Shown here piece after piece: positions 1-8,765 of a DNA stretch of 64,000 nucleotides. The notes beneath the pieces are model-generated. The model did not search any database and was not told the DNA's origin. It saw only the letters and a program-made list of their open reading frames with translations. The translations under genes and the position numbers were made by a program. The stretch is taken from the NCBI GenBank assembly GCA_048262715.1, contig JBLXEV010000013.1, forward strand, positions 50,297 to 114,296, written 5' to 3'. Position 1 is the stretch's first letter. Every line of letters starts with the position of its first letter. The DNA is from Albirhodobacter sp048262715 (GTDB lineage: Bacteria; Pseudomonadota; Alphaproteobacteria; Rhodobacterales; Rhodobacteraceae).

Positions 1-212
1 GGCAATGGGTCGACGGGCAGGAGAACATCCAGCAAGTCTATTACGTGACCGGATCCGTGGATTTGGTCGCGGTCATCGTGGCGCGCGATGTCGCGGAATA
101 TGACGAGCTGACGGCGCATATCATGCGCGAAAACCCGCAGATCCGGCGGATCAATACGAATGTGGTCCTCAAGCCGGTCAAGACGGGGCTATATGTCCCG
201 ACCGGCGTATGA
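1..212 (+). CDS. Lrp/AsnC-family regulator, C-terminal end only
   Basis: The reading frame entering from the left edge (first full codon at position 3) ends with TGA at 210-212 and encodes about 69 residues. The segment VYYVTGSVDLVAVIVARDV followed by LKPVKTGLYVP has the look of the ligand-binding (RAM) domain of Lrp/AsnC regulators, which sense amino acids. The DNA-binding half lies outside the window. It is convergent with tdh, only 4 bases apart. Lrp controls tdh-kbl in enterics, so a link to the threonine operon is plausible but is inferred from position only. Confidence 0.72.
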   Translation, partial: QWVDGQENIQQVYYVTGSVDLVAVIVARDVAEYDELTAHIMRENPQIRRINTNVVLKPVKTGLYVPTGV

Positions 213-216
213 GGGG

Positions 217-1269
217 TTAGCGGCGCCAGTCGAGGACGACCTTGCCGGATTTCCCTGATTTCATCGCGGCGAATCCCTCTTTGAAATCAGCGACATCGAA
301 GCGGTGGGTGATGACGCGCGAGACATCCAAGCCGTTTTGCAGCATCGCGATCATCTTATACCATGTCTCGAACATCTCGCGGCCATAGACGCCTTTGATC
401 GTGATCGCTTTAAACACGATCCGGCTCCAATCGACGGGGGATTTTCCGGGCGGAATGCCCAGAAGCGCGATTTTACCGCCCATCACCAGCGCCTCGACCA
501 TTTGATCGAGGGCGGCTTGGCTGCCGGACATCTCCAGCCCGACATCGAAGCCCTGCTTCATCCCGAGCTGATGGATCACGTCGCGCAGATCTTCTTGCGC
601 GACATTGACCGTGCGCACGCTGGGCGCGACCTGCGACGCGAGGCGCAGGCGGTCGGCGTTGATATCGGTGATCACCACATGGCGCGCGCCCGCATGGCGG
701 GCGACGGCGGCGGCCATGATCCCGATCGGCCCTGCGCCTGTGATCAGAACATCCTCGCCCAGCAGGTTAAAGCTCAGCGCGGTATGGACGGCATTGCCGA
801 GCGGATCGAGGATCGCGCCGATTTCATCGGGGATGTCGTCGGGCAGGGGGATCACGTTGAAGGCGGGCAGGCGCAGATATTCTGCGAAAGCGCCCTGCAC
901 ATTGACGCCGATGCCGCGGGTGCCCGGATCGAGGTGGAACTTGCCCGCGCGGGATTGGCGGCTATCCGCACCGATCAGGTGGCCCTCGCCCGAGCAGCGC
1001 TGGCCGATCTGGAGCCCCGTGACGTTGCGGCCCAACTCGACGATTTCGCCCGCGAATTCATGGCCAGTGATCATCGGGGTGGGCACGGTATGGGCGGCCC
1101 AGTCATCCCAATTCCAGATATGGATATCGGTGCCGCAAATGCCGGTTTTGTTGATGCGGATCAGCACCTCATCGGGGCCGATTTCGGGCACGGGGGCCTG
1201 AACCTGCCACAGCCCTTCCTCGGGTTTGGATTTTTCCAGCGCGATCATCGTGTTGGGGCGGTTGGTCAT
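217..1269 (-). CDS. tdh: L-threonine 3-dehydrogenase
   Basis: Zinc-dependent medium-chain dehydrogenase of 350 residues that oxidises L-threonine with NAD+ to 2-amino-3-ketobutyrate, the substrate of Kbl encoded just upstream. Catalytic zinc region: Cys45 in GICGTD, then His70-Glu71 in TGHE. The NAD fold shows GAGPIGIMAA around residue 180. The start ATG overlaps the kbl stop (ATGA), so the two are translationally coupled. One oddity: the loop that holds the structural zinc in E. coli Tdh (four cysteines) is present, but all four positions are replaced (Gly100, Ser103, Ser106, Asp114), so only the catalytic zinc should remain. I recall this form as common in Rhodobacterales. Confidence 0.95.
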   Translation of the reverse strand: MTNRPNTMIALEKSKPEEGLWQVQAPVPEIGPDEVLIRINKTGICGTDIHIWNWDDWAAHTVPTPMITGHEFAGEIVELGRNVTGLQIGQRCSGEGHLIGADSRQSRAGKFHLDPGTRGIGVNVQGAFAEYLRLPAFNVIPLPDDIPDEIGAILDPLGNAVHTALSFNLLGEDVLITGAGPIGIMAAAVARHAGARHVVITDINADRLRLASQVAPSVRTVNVAQEDLRDVIHQLGMKQGFDVGLEMSGSQAALDQMVEALVMGGKIALLGIPPGKSPVDWSRIVFKAITIKGVYGREMFETWYKMIAMLQNGLDVSRVITHRFDVADFKEGFAAMKSGKSGKVVLDWRR

Positions 1270-2465
1270 TTGATGACTCCCAATTCTCGGCCTGCGATTG
1301 CGAATGCGTTGAGGGCGGTGTCGAGATCGTCTTTGGTCAGCGCCGCGCTCATCTGAGTGCGGATCCGGGCCTGGCCCTTGGGCACAACGGGGAAGAAGAA
1401 CCCCGCGACGAATACGCCCAGCTCATCGAGCCGCGCCGCCATCGCCTGTGCCAGTTTCGCGTCATGCAGCATGACCGGAATGATTGGGTGCTCGCCGGGC
1501 AGCAGATCGAAGCCGAGGGCGGTGAGGCCCGCGCGCCAATAGGCGGCGTTTTGGGAGAGTTGCGCGCGCAGATCATCACCCTCGCGCACGAGGCGCAGCG
1601 CCGCAATCCCCGCTGCGGTGATCGCGGGCGGCAGCGCGTTGGAGAACAGATAGGGCCGCGCGCGTTGGCGCAGCAGGTCGATCACCGGCTGGGGCCCCGC
1701 GATATAGCCGCCCAAAGCGCCGCCGAGCGCCTTGCCGAGCGTGCCCGTCAGAATATCGACAGGGACGCCGAAATGCGCCGCTGTGCCCGCGCCCTGCGGC
1801 CCCATAAATCCGGTGGAATGGCAGTCATCCACCATCACCAGCGCGCCGTATTCCTGCGCCAGACGGGTGATCTCGGGCAGGTTCGCGAGCGTGCCATCCA
1901 TCGAGAACACGCCATCGGTCGCGATCATGATAAAGCGCGCACCGTCTGCTTTGGCGGCTTTCAACTGTGCTGCGAGATCCGTCATATCGGAATTGGCGTA
2001 GCGGTAGCGCTTGGCCTTGCACAGGCGGATTCCGTCGATGATCGAGGCATGGTTGAGCGCATCCGAGATCACCGCATCTTCCGGCCCCAAGAGCGGCTCG
2101 AACAGCCCGCCATTGGCGTCGAAACAGGCGGCGAAGAGGATGGAATCCTCCTTGCCGAGATAGGCGGCGATGGCGCGTTCCAGATCACGGTGCAGATCCT
2201 GAGTGCCGCAGATGAAGCGCACAGAGGCCATCCCGAAGCCGTGATCCTGCATCGCCTCACTGGCGGCGCGGATCAGATCGGGATGATCGGCTAAGCCAAG
2301 GTAATTATTGGCACAAAGATTGATCATCGGGCGGGCTTGCTGGCCTGTGCCGACGGTGATCTGGCCCGATTGGGCCGAGGTGATCATTCGCTCGCGCTTA
2401 TAGAGCCCGTCTTGCTCGATCCCGTTCAGGGTTGATGTGAGATGGGTCAGAAACGCTTGCGACAT
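1266..2465 (-). CDS. kbl: 2-amino-3-ketobutyrate CoA ligase (glycine C-acetyltransferase)
   Basis: PLP enzyme of 399 residues that cleaves 2-amino-3-ketobutyrate with CoA to glycine and acetyl-CoA, the second step of threonine breakdown. Family marks: the alpha-oxoamine synthase pattern DDCHSTGFMG in mid-protein and the PLP lysine in GTLGKALGGALGGY. A longer frame begins at 2507, but the ATG at 2465 is chosen because GGAGG lies 5 bases upstream and the protein then begins MSQAF with family-typical length. It is the first gene of the kbl-tdh pair and overlaps tdh by 4 bases. A palindrome lies 45 bases upstream. Confidence 0.95.
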   Translation of the reverse strand: MSQAFLTHLTSTLNGIEQDGLYKRERMITSAQSGQITVGTGQQARPMINLCANNYLGLADHPDLIRAASEAMQDHGFGMASVRFICGTQDLHRDLERAIAAYLGKEDSILFAACFDANGGLFEPLLGPEDAVISDALNHASIIDGIRLCKAKRYRYANSDMTDLAAQLKAAKADGARFIMIATDGVFSMDGTLANLPEITRLAQEYGALVMVDDCHSTGFMGPQGAGTAAHFGVPVDILTGTLGKALGGALGGYIAGPQPVIDLLRQRARPYLFSNALPPAITAAGIAALRLVREGDDLRAQLSQNAAYWRAGLTALGFDLLPGEHPIIPVMLHDAKLAQAMAARLDELGVFVAGFFFPVVPKGQARIRTQMSAALTKDDLDTALNAFAIAGRELGVIK

Positions 2466-2509
2466 ATCAGCCTCCGCTTGGCGCCCGAGGTGAACGGACG
2501 CTTCCAATT

Positions 2510-2530
2510 TAACGGCAGGTTAATCCGTTA
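2510..2530. promoter_or_regulatory. Palindromic candidate operator upstream of kbl
   Basis: Inverted repeat TAACGG-N9-CCGTTA (2510-2515 and 2525-2530), with a nested TTAAC-N5-GTTAA at 2509-2523. It sits in the 114-base gap between the XRE-cupin regulator gene and kbl, 45 bases before the kbl start. I infer it is the target of that regulator; nothing else in the gap looks structured. Confidence 0.45.
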
Positions 2531-2579
2531 TATCGGGATGCGTCAAGGGCTGTGATGCGGGCGCGAAAAGAGCTGTGAT

Positions 2580-3146
2580 CTAAGGGCCTTGCACGATCAA
2601 CAAGGCGCGGGCGGCCGCCTCGGCGCGAATCGCATGCGGCACATCGGCGCTATAACGGATGGTGTCGCCCGTCACGGCGATTACGGTTTCCTCGGCAGAG
2701 CTGACGGTGAGCGTGCCCTCCAAAACGGTCAGATGCTCAATCGTGCCGATCTCATGCGGGTCACTTTCGAGCGCGGCACCCGCTGAAAAACGGATGTCGT
2801 AGACCTCGGTGCTGCCGACGGCCTCCGCGCTGCTCAGGATGCGGATCTCGCAGCCCGCCTCAACGTTGCGGATCACGGGCGTGCGGCCCGCCGTCAGCAC
2901 TTCGCGGATCGGGTTGGCGGGGCGCATTTCATGGTCGAGCAGGGTCGAGAAATCAATGTTCAGCGCGCGGGTGAGATTCCACAGGATCGCAACGGTGGGG
3001 CTGGATTCGCCGCGCTCGATCTGGCTGAGCATGGAGCGCGAGACACCGGAGAGTTTGGAGAGCGCATCGAGGCTGAGCCCTTTGAGCGAGCGTTCTTCCT
3101 TCAGCCGTGCGGCCAGCCTTGCGGCGATTTCGGCGCGGTCTTTCAT
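2580..3146 (-). CDS. XRE-family regulator with C-terminal cupin domain
   Basis: Protein of 188 residues with two parts. An N-terminal helix-turn-helix occupies residues 8-65 (LSKLSGVSRSMLSQIERG is a textbook XRE recognition region). A small cupin sensor domain occupies about residues 110-185. This architecture is typical of local repressors or activators of amino-acid and amine catabolism. The ribosome site GGAGGG lies upstream of the ATG. It is on the same strand as kbl-tdh and immediately upstream of them, with a palindrome in between, so control of threonine breakdown is the natural guess. The ligand is unknown. Confidence 0.85.
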   Translation of the reverse strand: MKDRAEIAARLAARLKEERSLKGLSLDALSKLSGVSRSMLSQIERGESSPTVAILWNLTRALNIDFSTLLDHEMRPANPIREVLTAGRTPVIRNVEAGCEIRILSSAEAVGSTEVYDIRFSAGAALESDPHEIGTIEHLTVLEGTLTVSSAEETVIAVTGDTIRYSADVPHAIRAEAAARALLIVQGP

Positions 3147-3221
3147 CGGGTGTCCCTCCAGCTTGCTCTGCTGGGTATATGCGATGTTTTCGGCGCGTCC
3201 CAGATGGATTTGCGCAGGCGC

Positions 3222-5807
3222 CTATTTGCGCAAGATCCCCCGTGCGCCGCCCGCGATCAACAGCGCCACATCCGTCATCGCGACCATCGGCGAGACCGAG
3301 GGCGGCAGGGCGATATAGCGCGGCTGCCATTCGGGGCGGAATTTTTGTTTGAACCCGCGCAGCCCAGCGAAATTGTAGAACGCGCCGCCGTGGCGGAACA
3401 TGAGCTGGCCGAACCGATCCCAGATCGCGGCGGTGCGGCGCTCGCTCAACCCTGCGAGGGGCGCGATGCCGAGGCTGAATTCGCGCGCGCCTTTGAGGCG
3501 GTAATGTTCGATCAGGGCGAGGAACAGGAATTCCATCACGCCGGAGGCCTGTTCGGGGCGGTAGCGCATCAGGTCAATCGCGATGCGCGCGCCATCGCCG
3601 GGGGCGAAGATATTGGCGAAGGCGATGATCGAGCCGCCCGATTGCCGCAGGATCGCGATCGGGAAATGATCGAGATAGGCGGGATCGAAGCGACCGACCG
3701 AGAAGCCTTTCTCGGAGCCGATCTTGCCGCCCAGCCAAGCGTTGGAGACGCTTTCCAACTCCGCGATCAGGGCGGGCGAATGCGGCGGGGTGAGGATCTC
3801 GATCGCCATCCCTTCGCGCTCAGCTTTGTTAAAGGCGGCGCGCATGGATTTGAACTTGGCGCCCGAGAGCGAGAACTCCTGCAGTGGGATCACGGCCTCT
3901 TCGCCGACCTTATGCAAAATCAGCCCCATCTCGATCCAGAGCGGCAGATGAGCGGCGCTGACCTCGTAGAAAATCGGCTTACCGCCTGCGCGCAGCGCTT
4001 CTTCATGGAAGGCCCAGGCGAGATCGGGGATTGCCTCCACCGCGCCGACCGGATCGCCAAGCGCGACCCAATTCGCGCGCTGGCGGCCATACATGATGAA
4101 CGCATCCTCGCCGCCCGCCAGCATCAATTGCTTGTCGCCCGAGAGCGCGAGGCAGGCCTGCGGATCATTCTGGGCGGCGATGATCTGGGCGGCGGTGACG
4201 AGGTTTTCCGCGGCGGGGGTGCTGGGGCGGCGGCGCGCGGGCAAAAGCGCTACATAGAGCGAGAAGGCCAGCAGCAGGGCCGAGCCCATCAGCCCTGCGC
4301 GGAAGGCGCGCGGCGTGTTGGCATCATGGGTGAATTCGGTCCAGAAGGCTTGCGAATAGGGCGTGGCCTCATGCACGAAGAAGAAGAAGCTCGCGGCCGC
4401 CAGCACTACGGCGGCGACCATCCCGAACCAAGCGGGGCTGAACACGCCCTCGGTGATTTTGGCGCGGCGGTGGAATTCGGGGCGGAAGGGCAGCAGGGCG
4501 AGGATGCCGATGCCGAGGAACGCGGCGCTCTCGATATCGAGGTTGTTGAGGAGCGAGGCGAAAATCCCGCCTGCCAAGGCGCAAAGCGTCAGCCAGAACG
4601 CGCCTTCGATCCGGCGCACAAGCCCGTGCGACAGGATCAGCAGCACGATCCCCATCACGGCGGAAACCATCGTGCCGCCTTCCAGCAAGATCGCGCGGAT
4701 CAGATCTTGATCGCTCTCATCGGGCACCACGGAGGGCACGAGGGAGATCAGCAGGAGATAGCCGCCAAAGCCGAGCGCCCAAAGCCCTGCAAGCCACGGC
4801 ACCGCCCCGCCCAGAGCGCCAATCGCGGGGCGCATCGGCTCGGAAATCTCGCCAAACACCCGCGCAACCCAGCCGCCTGCGAGGCGGGCTTCATTGATCG
4901 AGACGATCACGAAGGCGATGCAGAAGGGCAGCAGGAAATAGATCATGCGGAACAGTAAAAGTGCCGCCGCGACTTCGGTGACGGGGATGCCTTGCGGCAT
5001 CGCGGCCAGCACGACGCTTTCAAACACGCCAACCCCGCCAGGCACATGGGAGAGCACCCCGACCATGGTGGCCGCCGCATAGATCGCGAGGAAGGAGCCG
5101 AAATCGGGCGCGCCTGCAGGCAGAAGGATCCAGAGCGCGAGCGCCGCCATCGTGGAATCGACCAGTGCCGCGATGAGCTGCCCGAGCAGGATCTGCGGCG
5201 AGGGCATGGTGATCTTGCGTTTGCCGATGGTCAGGCTGCGGCGGCTGATCGAGAGGCTGAGCAGGAGCGCAATCGTGCCCGCCGCCGCCGCGAGCGCCCC
5301 GTAGCGGATCAGATGTTCGGGCAGGGGCAGCACGGCGGCCAGCGCTGCAGGGTGGACGCCGAGCGCCAAGAGGCCCACGAGCGTCAGCCCCGTTCCCATC
5401 GCCAGCGCAATATAGGAGGATAGGGTTGCGACATCGAAGGCGTTGAGGCCAAAGGCGGAATAGATCCGGTAACGCACCGCGCCGCCGGAGATCACGCTGA
5501 TGCCGATCGTATTGCCGAAGGCGTAGCCCAAAAACCCGCCCAGAGCGATGGTGCGGGGTGGCAGCTTCTTATCGAGATAGCGCAGCGCCCACCAATCATA
5601 GCCAATCAGCGCGAGATAGGCGAAGGCGGTTGCCACCAGCGCCACCAGCAACACCGAAAGCGGCAGCGTGCGGATCTGCGCAAAAACATCCGCCGCATGC
5701 ACGGGGCGCAGCAGGCGATACAAGGCCCAAAGCCCTGCTCCGAAGAGCGCCAGCCCCAAGAGTATCGGTGCAAGACTGCGCAGGCGGGTCAGGCGAAGAA
5801 GTTGCAT
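3222..5807 (-). CDS. mprF: MprF-type lysyl-phosphatidylglycerol flippase/synthetase
   Basis: Large membrane protein of 861 residues. The first roughly 500 residues form many hydrophobic segments (flippase domain, with the conserved stretch GNTIGISVISGGAVRYR near residues 100-115). The last roughly 330 residues are a cytosolic GNAT-like aminoacyl-transferase domain (DUF2156), with FSLGIAPLAGL and FRHGGAFYNFAGLRGFKQKF near the end. MprF adds an amino acid to phosphatidylglycerol and flips the product outward, lowering surface charge and sensitivity to cationic peptides. Length is near the usual 840-870. AGGTAG lies 7 bases upstream of the ATG. The amino acid used (Lys or other) cannot be told from sequence alone. 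Confidence 0.9.
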   Translation of the reverse strand: MQLLRLTRLRSLAPILLGLALFGAGLWALYRLLRPVHAADVFAQIRTLPLSVLLVALVATAFAYLALIGYDWWALRYLDKKLPPRTIALGGFLGYAFGNTIGISVISGGAVRYRIYSAFGLNAFDVATLSSYIALAMGTGLTLVGLLALGVHPAALAAVLPLPEHLIRYGALAAAAGTIALLLSLSISRRSLTIGKRKITMPSPQILLGQLIAALVDSTMAALALWILLPAGAPDFGSFLAIYAAATMVGVLSHVPGGVGVFESVVLAAMPQGIPVTEVAAALLLFRMIYFLLPFCIAFVIVSINEARLAGGWVARVFGEISEPMRPAIGALGGAVPWLAGLWALGFGGYLLLISLVPSVVPDESDQDLIRAILLEGGTMVSAVMGIVLLILSHGLVRRIEGAFWLTLCALAGGIFASLLNNLDIESAAFLGIGILALLPFRPEFHRRAKITEGVFSPAWFGMVAAVVLAAASFFFFVHEATPYSQAFWTEFTHDANTPRAFRAGLMGSALLLAFSLYVALLPARRRPSTPAAENLVTAAQIIAAQNDPQACLALSGDKQLMLAGGEDAFIMYGRQRANWVALGDPVGAVEAIPDLAWAFHEEALRAGGKPIFYEVSAAHLPLWIEMGLILHKVGEEAVIPLQEFSLSGAKFKSMRAAFNKAEREGMAIEILTPPHSPALIAELESVSNAWLGGKIGSEKGFSVGRFDPAYLDHFPIAILRQSGGSIIAFANIFAPGDGARIAIDLMRYRPEQASGVMEFLFLALIEHYRLKGAREFSLGIAPLAGLSERRTAAIWDRFGQLMFRHGGAFYNFAGLRGFKQKFRPEWQPRYIALPPSVSPMVAMTDVALLIAGGARGILRK

Positions 5808-5950
5808 CGGGGCGCTACCTTATGGCTTTGCTGATCTTATAGGCATGTCTTGCCCCGTGGGCCAGAGCATGGCGCATCAATGGGCAAGATCCGCCGCTCG
5901 GGCGGAAGCGGGTAGATGCGCGTCGGTCATAGGGGAGGCTGACAGAGAAA

Positions 5951-5972
5951 AGAGGCGGAAGGGTCCGCCTCT
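5951..5972 (-). terminator. Intrinsic terminator after the FAD oxidase gene
   Basis: A 9-bp perfect stem (AGAGGCGGA / TCCGCCTCT) with a 4-base loop. On the minus strand it is followed by TTTTC and lies about 20 bases after the stop of the oxidase at 5994. On the plus strand a T-run also follows, but no plus-strand gene ends here. Confidence 0.75.
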
Positions 5973-5993
5973 TTTTGTCGTTCGATCAGATGA

Positions 5994-7295
5994 TTAGACG
6001 CCGAGGCGATCGCGCAGCTCATACCACCACGAGCCGATGACCGAATAGGGCACGCGGAAGGTGCGACCACCGGGGAAGGGATACCATGGCAGCGCGGCGA
6101 ATGTGTCGAAGCGCGTGAGATCGCCGTTGATTGCCTCCGACAAGATCCGCCCGAAGGTATGTGATCCGGTGACGCCATGGCCGGAATAGCCATGCGCGAA
6201 ATAGGTATTCGCGCCGATCCGGCCCATTTGCGGCACGCGCGAGAAGGAGAGCGCGAAATTGCCGCTCCACGCGTAGTCGATTTTGACATTCCCAAGCTGC
6301 GGATAGACTTTGATCATATTCTTCCAGAGCTTCGCCTTGATGTCTTTGGGGTCGGCCCCGCCGTAAACTGTGCCGCCGCCGAACAAGAGGCGGTTGTCGG
6401 CGGAGAGGCGGAAGTAATCGAGGATATAACGCACATCCTCGACGCAGACATCATTCGGGATCAACTCGCGCGCGAGGCGCGGGCCGAGGGGTTCTGTCGC
6501 CATGATCTGGGTCGAAACCGGCATCACGCGAGAGGTCAGCGTCGGCACGACATTGCCCAGATAGGCATTGCCGCAGAGCACCAATACGCGGGCGTTGATT
6601 TCGCCCTCAGCCGTCTTCACAACGGGGCGCGCGGCCTCGGTATCGACCGAGAGCACGGGCGACATCTCGAAAATCACGCCGCCGAGGCTTTCAAACGCAT
6701 CCGCCTCACCAAGCGCGAGATTGAGCGGGTGCAGGTGGCCGCCAAGATGATCGATCATCCCGCCGACATAGAGCGGGGAATTGACCTGCGCGCGCATCTG
6801 CGCGGGATCGAGCATATCCAGATTGGTCATGCCGAACCGGGCCCAAAGCGCGCGCTTGGCCTCCAGATCTTTCATATGTTTGGGTGTCAGCGCGGCGAAG
6901 ACATTGCCCGGCTTATAGTCGCAGTTGATGTTATAGGTCTTGATCCGCTCGCGGATGATCTCGCCGCCCTCACAGACAAGGCCTGCGACGAAGGTTGCGG
7001 TGTCAGTCCCGTAGCGGTTCTCAATCGTTTCCAAGCTGGCGTTGAGGCCGTTGACGACCTGCCCGCCGTTGCGGCCAGAGGCGCCCCAGCCGATCCGAGC
7101 GCCCTCGATGAGGGTGACGGTATAGCCTTTTTCGGCCAGATGCAGCGCGGTCGAGAGGCCCGAATAGCCCGCGCCGACAACGCAGATATCGGTCTCGTGG
7201 ATGCCCGAGAGCGCGCGGCGCAGGGGGGTTGGGTTGGCGGAAGCGGCGTAATAGCTGCCGGTATGCTCGCCGTTGCCGGCATAGGGATGGGTCAT
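5994..7295 (-). CDS. puuB: FAD-dependent oxidoreductase, gamma-glutamylputrescine oxidase type
   Basis: DAO-family flavoenzyme of 433 residues. The FAD-binding Rossmann motif is VVGAGYSGLSTALHLAEKG near residues 32-50, followed by IGWGASGRNGGQV, which is typical of OrdL/PuuB proteins. PuuB oxidises gamma-glutamyl-putrescine to its aldehyde with oxygen, releasing ammonia and peroxide. The ATG at 7295 is chosen over a longer frame because it overlaps the stop of the ligase gene (TGATG) and gives the usual family length and N-terminus. It forms a two-gene operon with the glutamine-synthetase-like gene. The exact amine substrate is inferred from the pairing; other gamma-glutamyl amines are possible. 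Confidence 0.75.
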   Translation of the reverse strand: MTHPYAGNGEHTGSYYAASANPTPLRRALSGIHETDICVVGAGYSGLSTALHLAEKGYTVTLIEGARIGWGASGRNGGQVVNGLNASLETIENRYGTDTATFVAGLVCEGGEIIRERIKTYNINCDYKPGNVFAALTPKHMKDLEAKRALWARFGMTNLDMLDPAQMRAQVNSPLYVGGMIDHLGGHLHPLNLALGEADAFESLGGVIFEMSPVLSVDTEAARPVVKTAEGEINARVLVLCGNAYLGNVVPTLTSRVMPVSTQIMATEPLGPRLARELIPNDVCVEDVRYILDYFRLSADNRLLFGGGTVYGGADPKDIKAKLWKNMIKVYPQLGNVKIDYAWSGNFALSFSRVPQMGRIGANTYFAHGYSGHGVTGSHTFGRILSEAINGDLTRFDTFAALPWYPFPGGRTFRVPYSVIGSWWYELRDRLGV

Positions 7296-8644
7296 CAGAC
7301 GGACTCCAGATAGCTGTGGTATTCGAAATCGGTCACATGGCGGGCGAAGCGGCGCAGTTCTTGCTGTTTGCACTGCACGAACATGCGCTGGAGCCTACGC
7401 GAGAAGATCTCGGTGATATGCGGGCCTTTGGCGAAAGCGTCGATGGCCGAAGCCCAGTCGAGCGGGAGCTGGTCAAGATCGAGCGAATAGGCATCGCCCT
7501 CAATCGGTGGCGGCGGGGTGAGTTTGCGCTCGATCCCCACCAAAGCGCCGCCCAAGATCGAGCCAAGAACGAGATAGGGGTTCGCATCGGCCCCTGCCAC
7601 GCGGTGCTCGATCCGGCGGGCCTTATGGCTACCACCGGGGATCCGGATGGCTGCGGTGCGGTTCTCGTAGCCCCACGCCACGGCGGAGGGGGCATGCGCA
7701 CCGGGCAGCAGGCGGCGGAAGGAATTTTCATGCGGCGCAAAGACCAGCGCATTTTCCTGCATCGTCGAGAGCAGGCCCGCGACGGCATGGCGCAGCATAT
7801 CGGTGCCCAGATCGCTGCCATCGTCGAAGACGTTATTGCCCTCTTCATCGACCAGCGAGAAGTGGACATGCATCCCCGAGCCCGCGCGGTCGCCGTAGGG
7901 TTTGGCCATGAAAGTCGCCGCGAACCCGTGTTTGCGGGCGATGCCGCGCACCAGCATCTTGAATAAGAGCGCATCATCGGCGGCCTCAAGCGGGTCGGCG
8001 ACGTGCATCAGGTTGATCTCGAATTGGCCCGCGCCGTTTTCCGAGATTGCAGCATCGGCGGGGATCCCCTGCGCGCGGCAGCCGTCATAGACCTCATTGA
8101 GGAAGGCGTCGAAGTGCTGCAATTCATCAAGCGAAAGCGCGCCGTCGGAATCCAGCCGCTTGCCGGTGACCGGCGAGCAAGGCGGTTGCGGTGCCGATTT
8201 TGACGGATCCACGACATAGAATTCCATCTCTGTGGCGACCACGGGTGTAAGGCCAAGCGCCTTATACCGCTCGACAATTTTGGCCAGCGCGCGGCGCGGA
8301 TCGCCGGGGAAGGCATCGCCGTTTTCCTGCCGCATCCAAAGTTGTGCGAAGGCGGCCGGGCGCGAGGTCCAACTGATCGGGCTGAGCGAGCGACCAGTGA
8401 AATCACAGAGCCCATCCGCGTCGCCGGTGTCGAAGACGAGTTCGTTGCCCTCGATATCCTCGCCCCAGATATCCATACCCAAGAGCGAGAGTGGCATCCG
8501 CAACTGGCCTGCGATGATTTTATCGAGTTGATCGACGGGGACGCGCTTGCCGCGCATCACCCCGTTGAGGTCGCAGATACAGGCGAAAATCTTATCGATT
8601 TCAGGCCGATCCGCGAGCCATTGGTCTGCTGCATCTTGTTCCAT
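7295..8644 (-). CDS. puuA: Glutamine synthetase-like gamma-glutamyl-amine ligase
   Basis: Protein of 449 residues of the glutamine synthetase fold, related to PuuA (gamma-glutamylputrescine synthetase), which joins glutamate to a polyamine with ATP. Visible GS marks are ATEMEFYVVD (metal-binding Glu), ENGAGQFEINLMH, MHVHFSLVDEEG and NRTAAIRIPGG. The opening segment IDKIFACICDLNGVMRGKRVP is characteristic of the PuuA-like branch, not of true GlnA. I prefer the ATG at 8644 to the one at 8674: the upstream one has no ribosome site and its start codon sits inside the candidate operator at 8664-8676. AGGGG precedes the chosen start. It is co-transcribed with the oxidase. Confidence 0.75.
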   Translation of the reverse strand: MEQDAADQWLADRPEIDKIFACICDLNGVMRGKRVPVDQLDKIIAGQLRMPLSLLGMDIWGEDIEGNELVFDTGDADGLCDFTGRSLSPISWTSRPAAFAQLWMRQENGDAFPGDPRRALAKIVERYKALGLTPVVATEMEFYVVDPSKSAPQPPCSPVTGKRLDSDGALSLDELQHFDAFLNEVYDGCRAQGIPADAAISENGAGQFEINLMHVADPLEAADDALLFKMLVRGIARKHGFAATFMAKPYGDRAGSGMHVHFSLVDEEGNNVFDDGSDLGTDMLRHAVAGLLSTMQENALVFAPHENSFRRLLPGAHAPSAVAWGYENRTAAIRIPGGSHKARRIEHRVAGADANPYLVLGSILGGALVGIERKLTPPPPIEGDAYSLDLDQLPLDWASAIDAFAKGPHITEIFSRRLQRMFVQCKQQELRRFARHVTDFEYHSYLESV

Positions 8645-8663
8645 CGGTCCGGCCCCTGAATTT

Positions 8664-8694
8664 TGTGATATCATTTGGCAATATGTGATAGAGA
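8664..8694. promoter_or_regulatory. GntR-type operator candidate in front of the ligase-oxidase operon
   Basis: TGTGATATCATTT at 8664-8676 is followed by a second TGTGATA at 8684-8690. The first copy recurs with one mismatch (TGTGATAGCATTT) at 9492-9504, just after the GntR gene. Both flank the regulator gene at 8766-9467, so they are probably its binding sites. Confidence 0.55.
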
Positions 8695-8765
8695 TTTAGC
8701 TTGAGTCAACAGCGATCTCGCGTCAAGATCGCGCATCACCCTTATAAGAGCTGTGTTTATGCCCG

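Noticed and set aside
2931..4958. 675-codon open frame on the plus strand opposite mprF
   Set aside because: Shadow frame of a GC-rich gene: Arg/Gly/Asp/His-rich translation with no domain, while the minus-strand MprF is clear. The same applies to 13313-14956, 20019-21980, 31759-33108, 35060-36517 and 304-1356.
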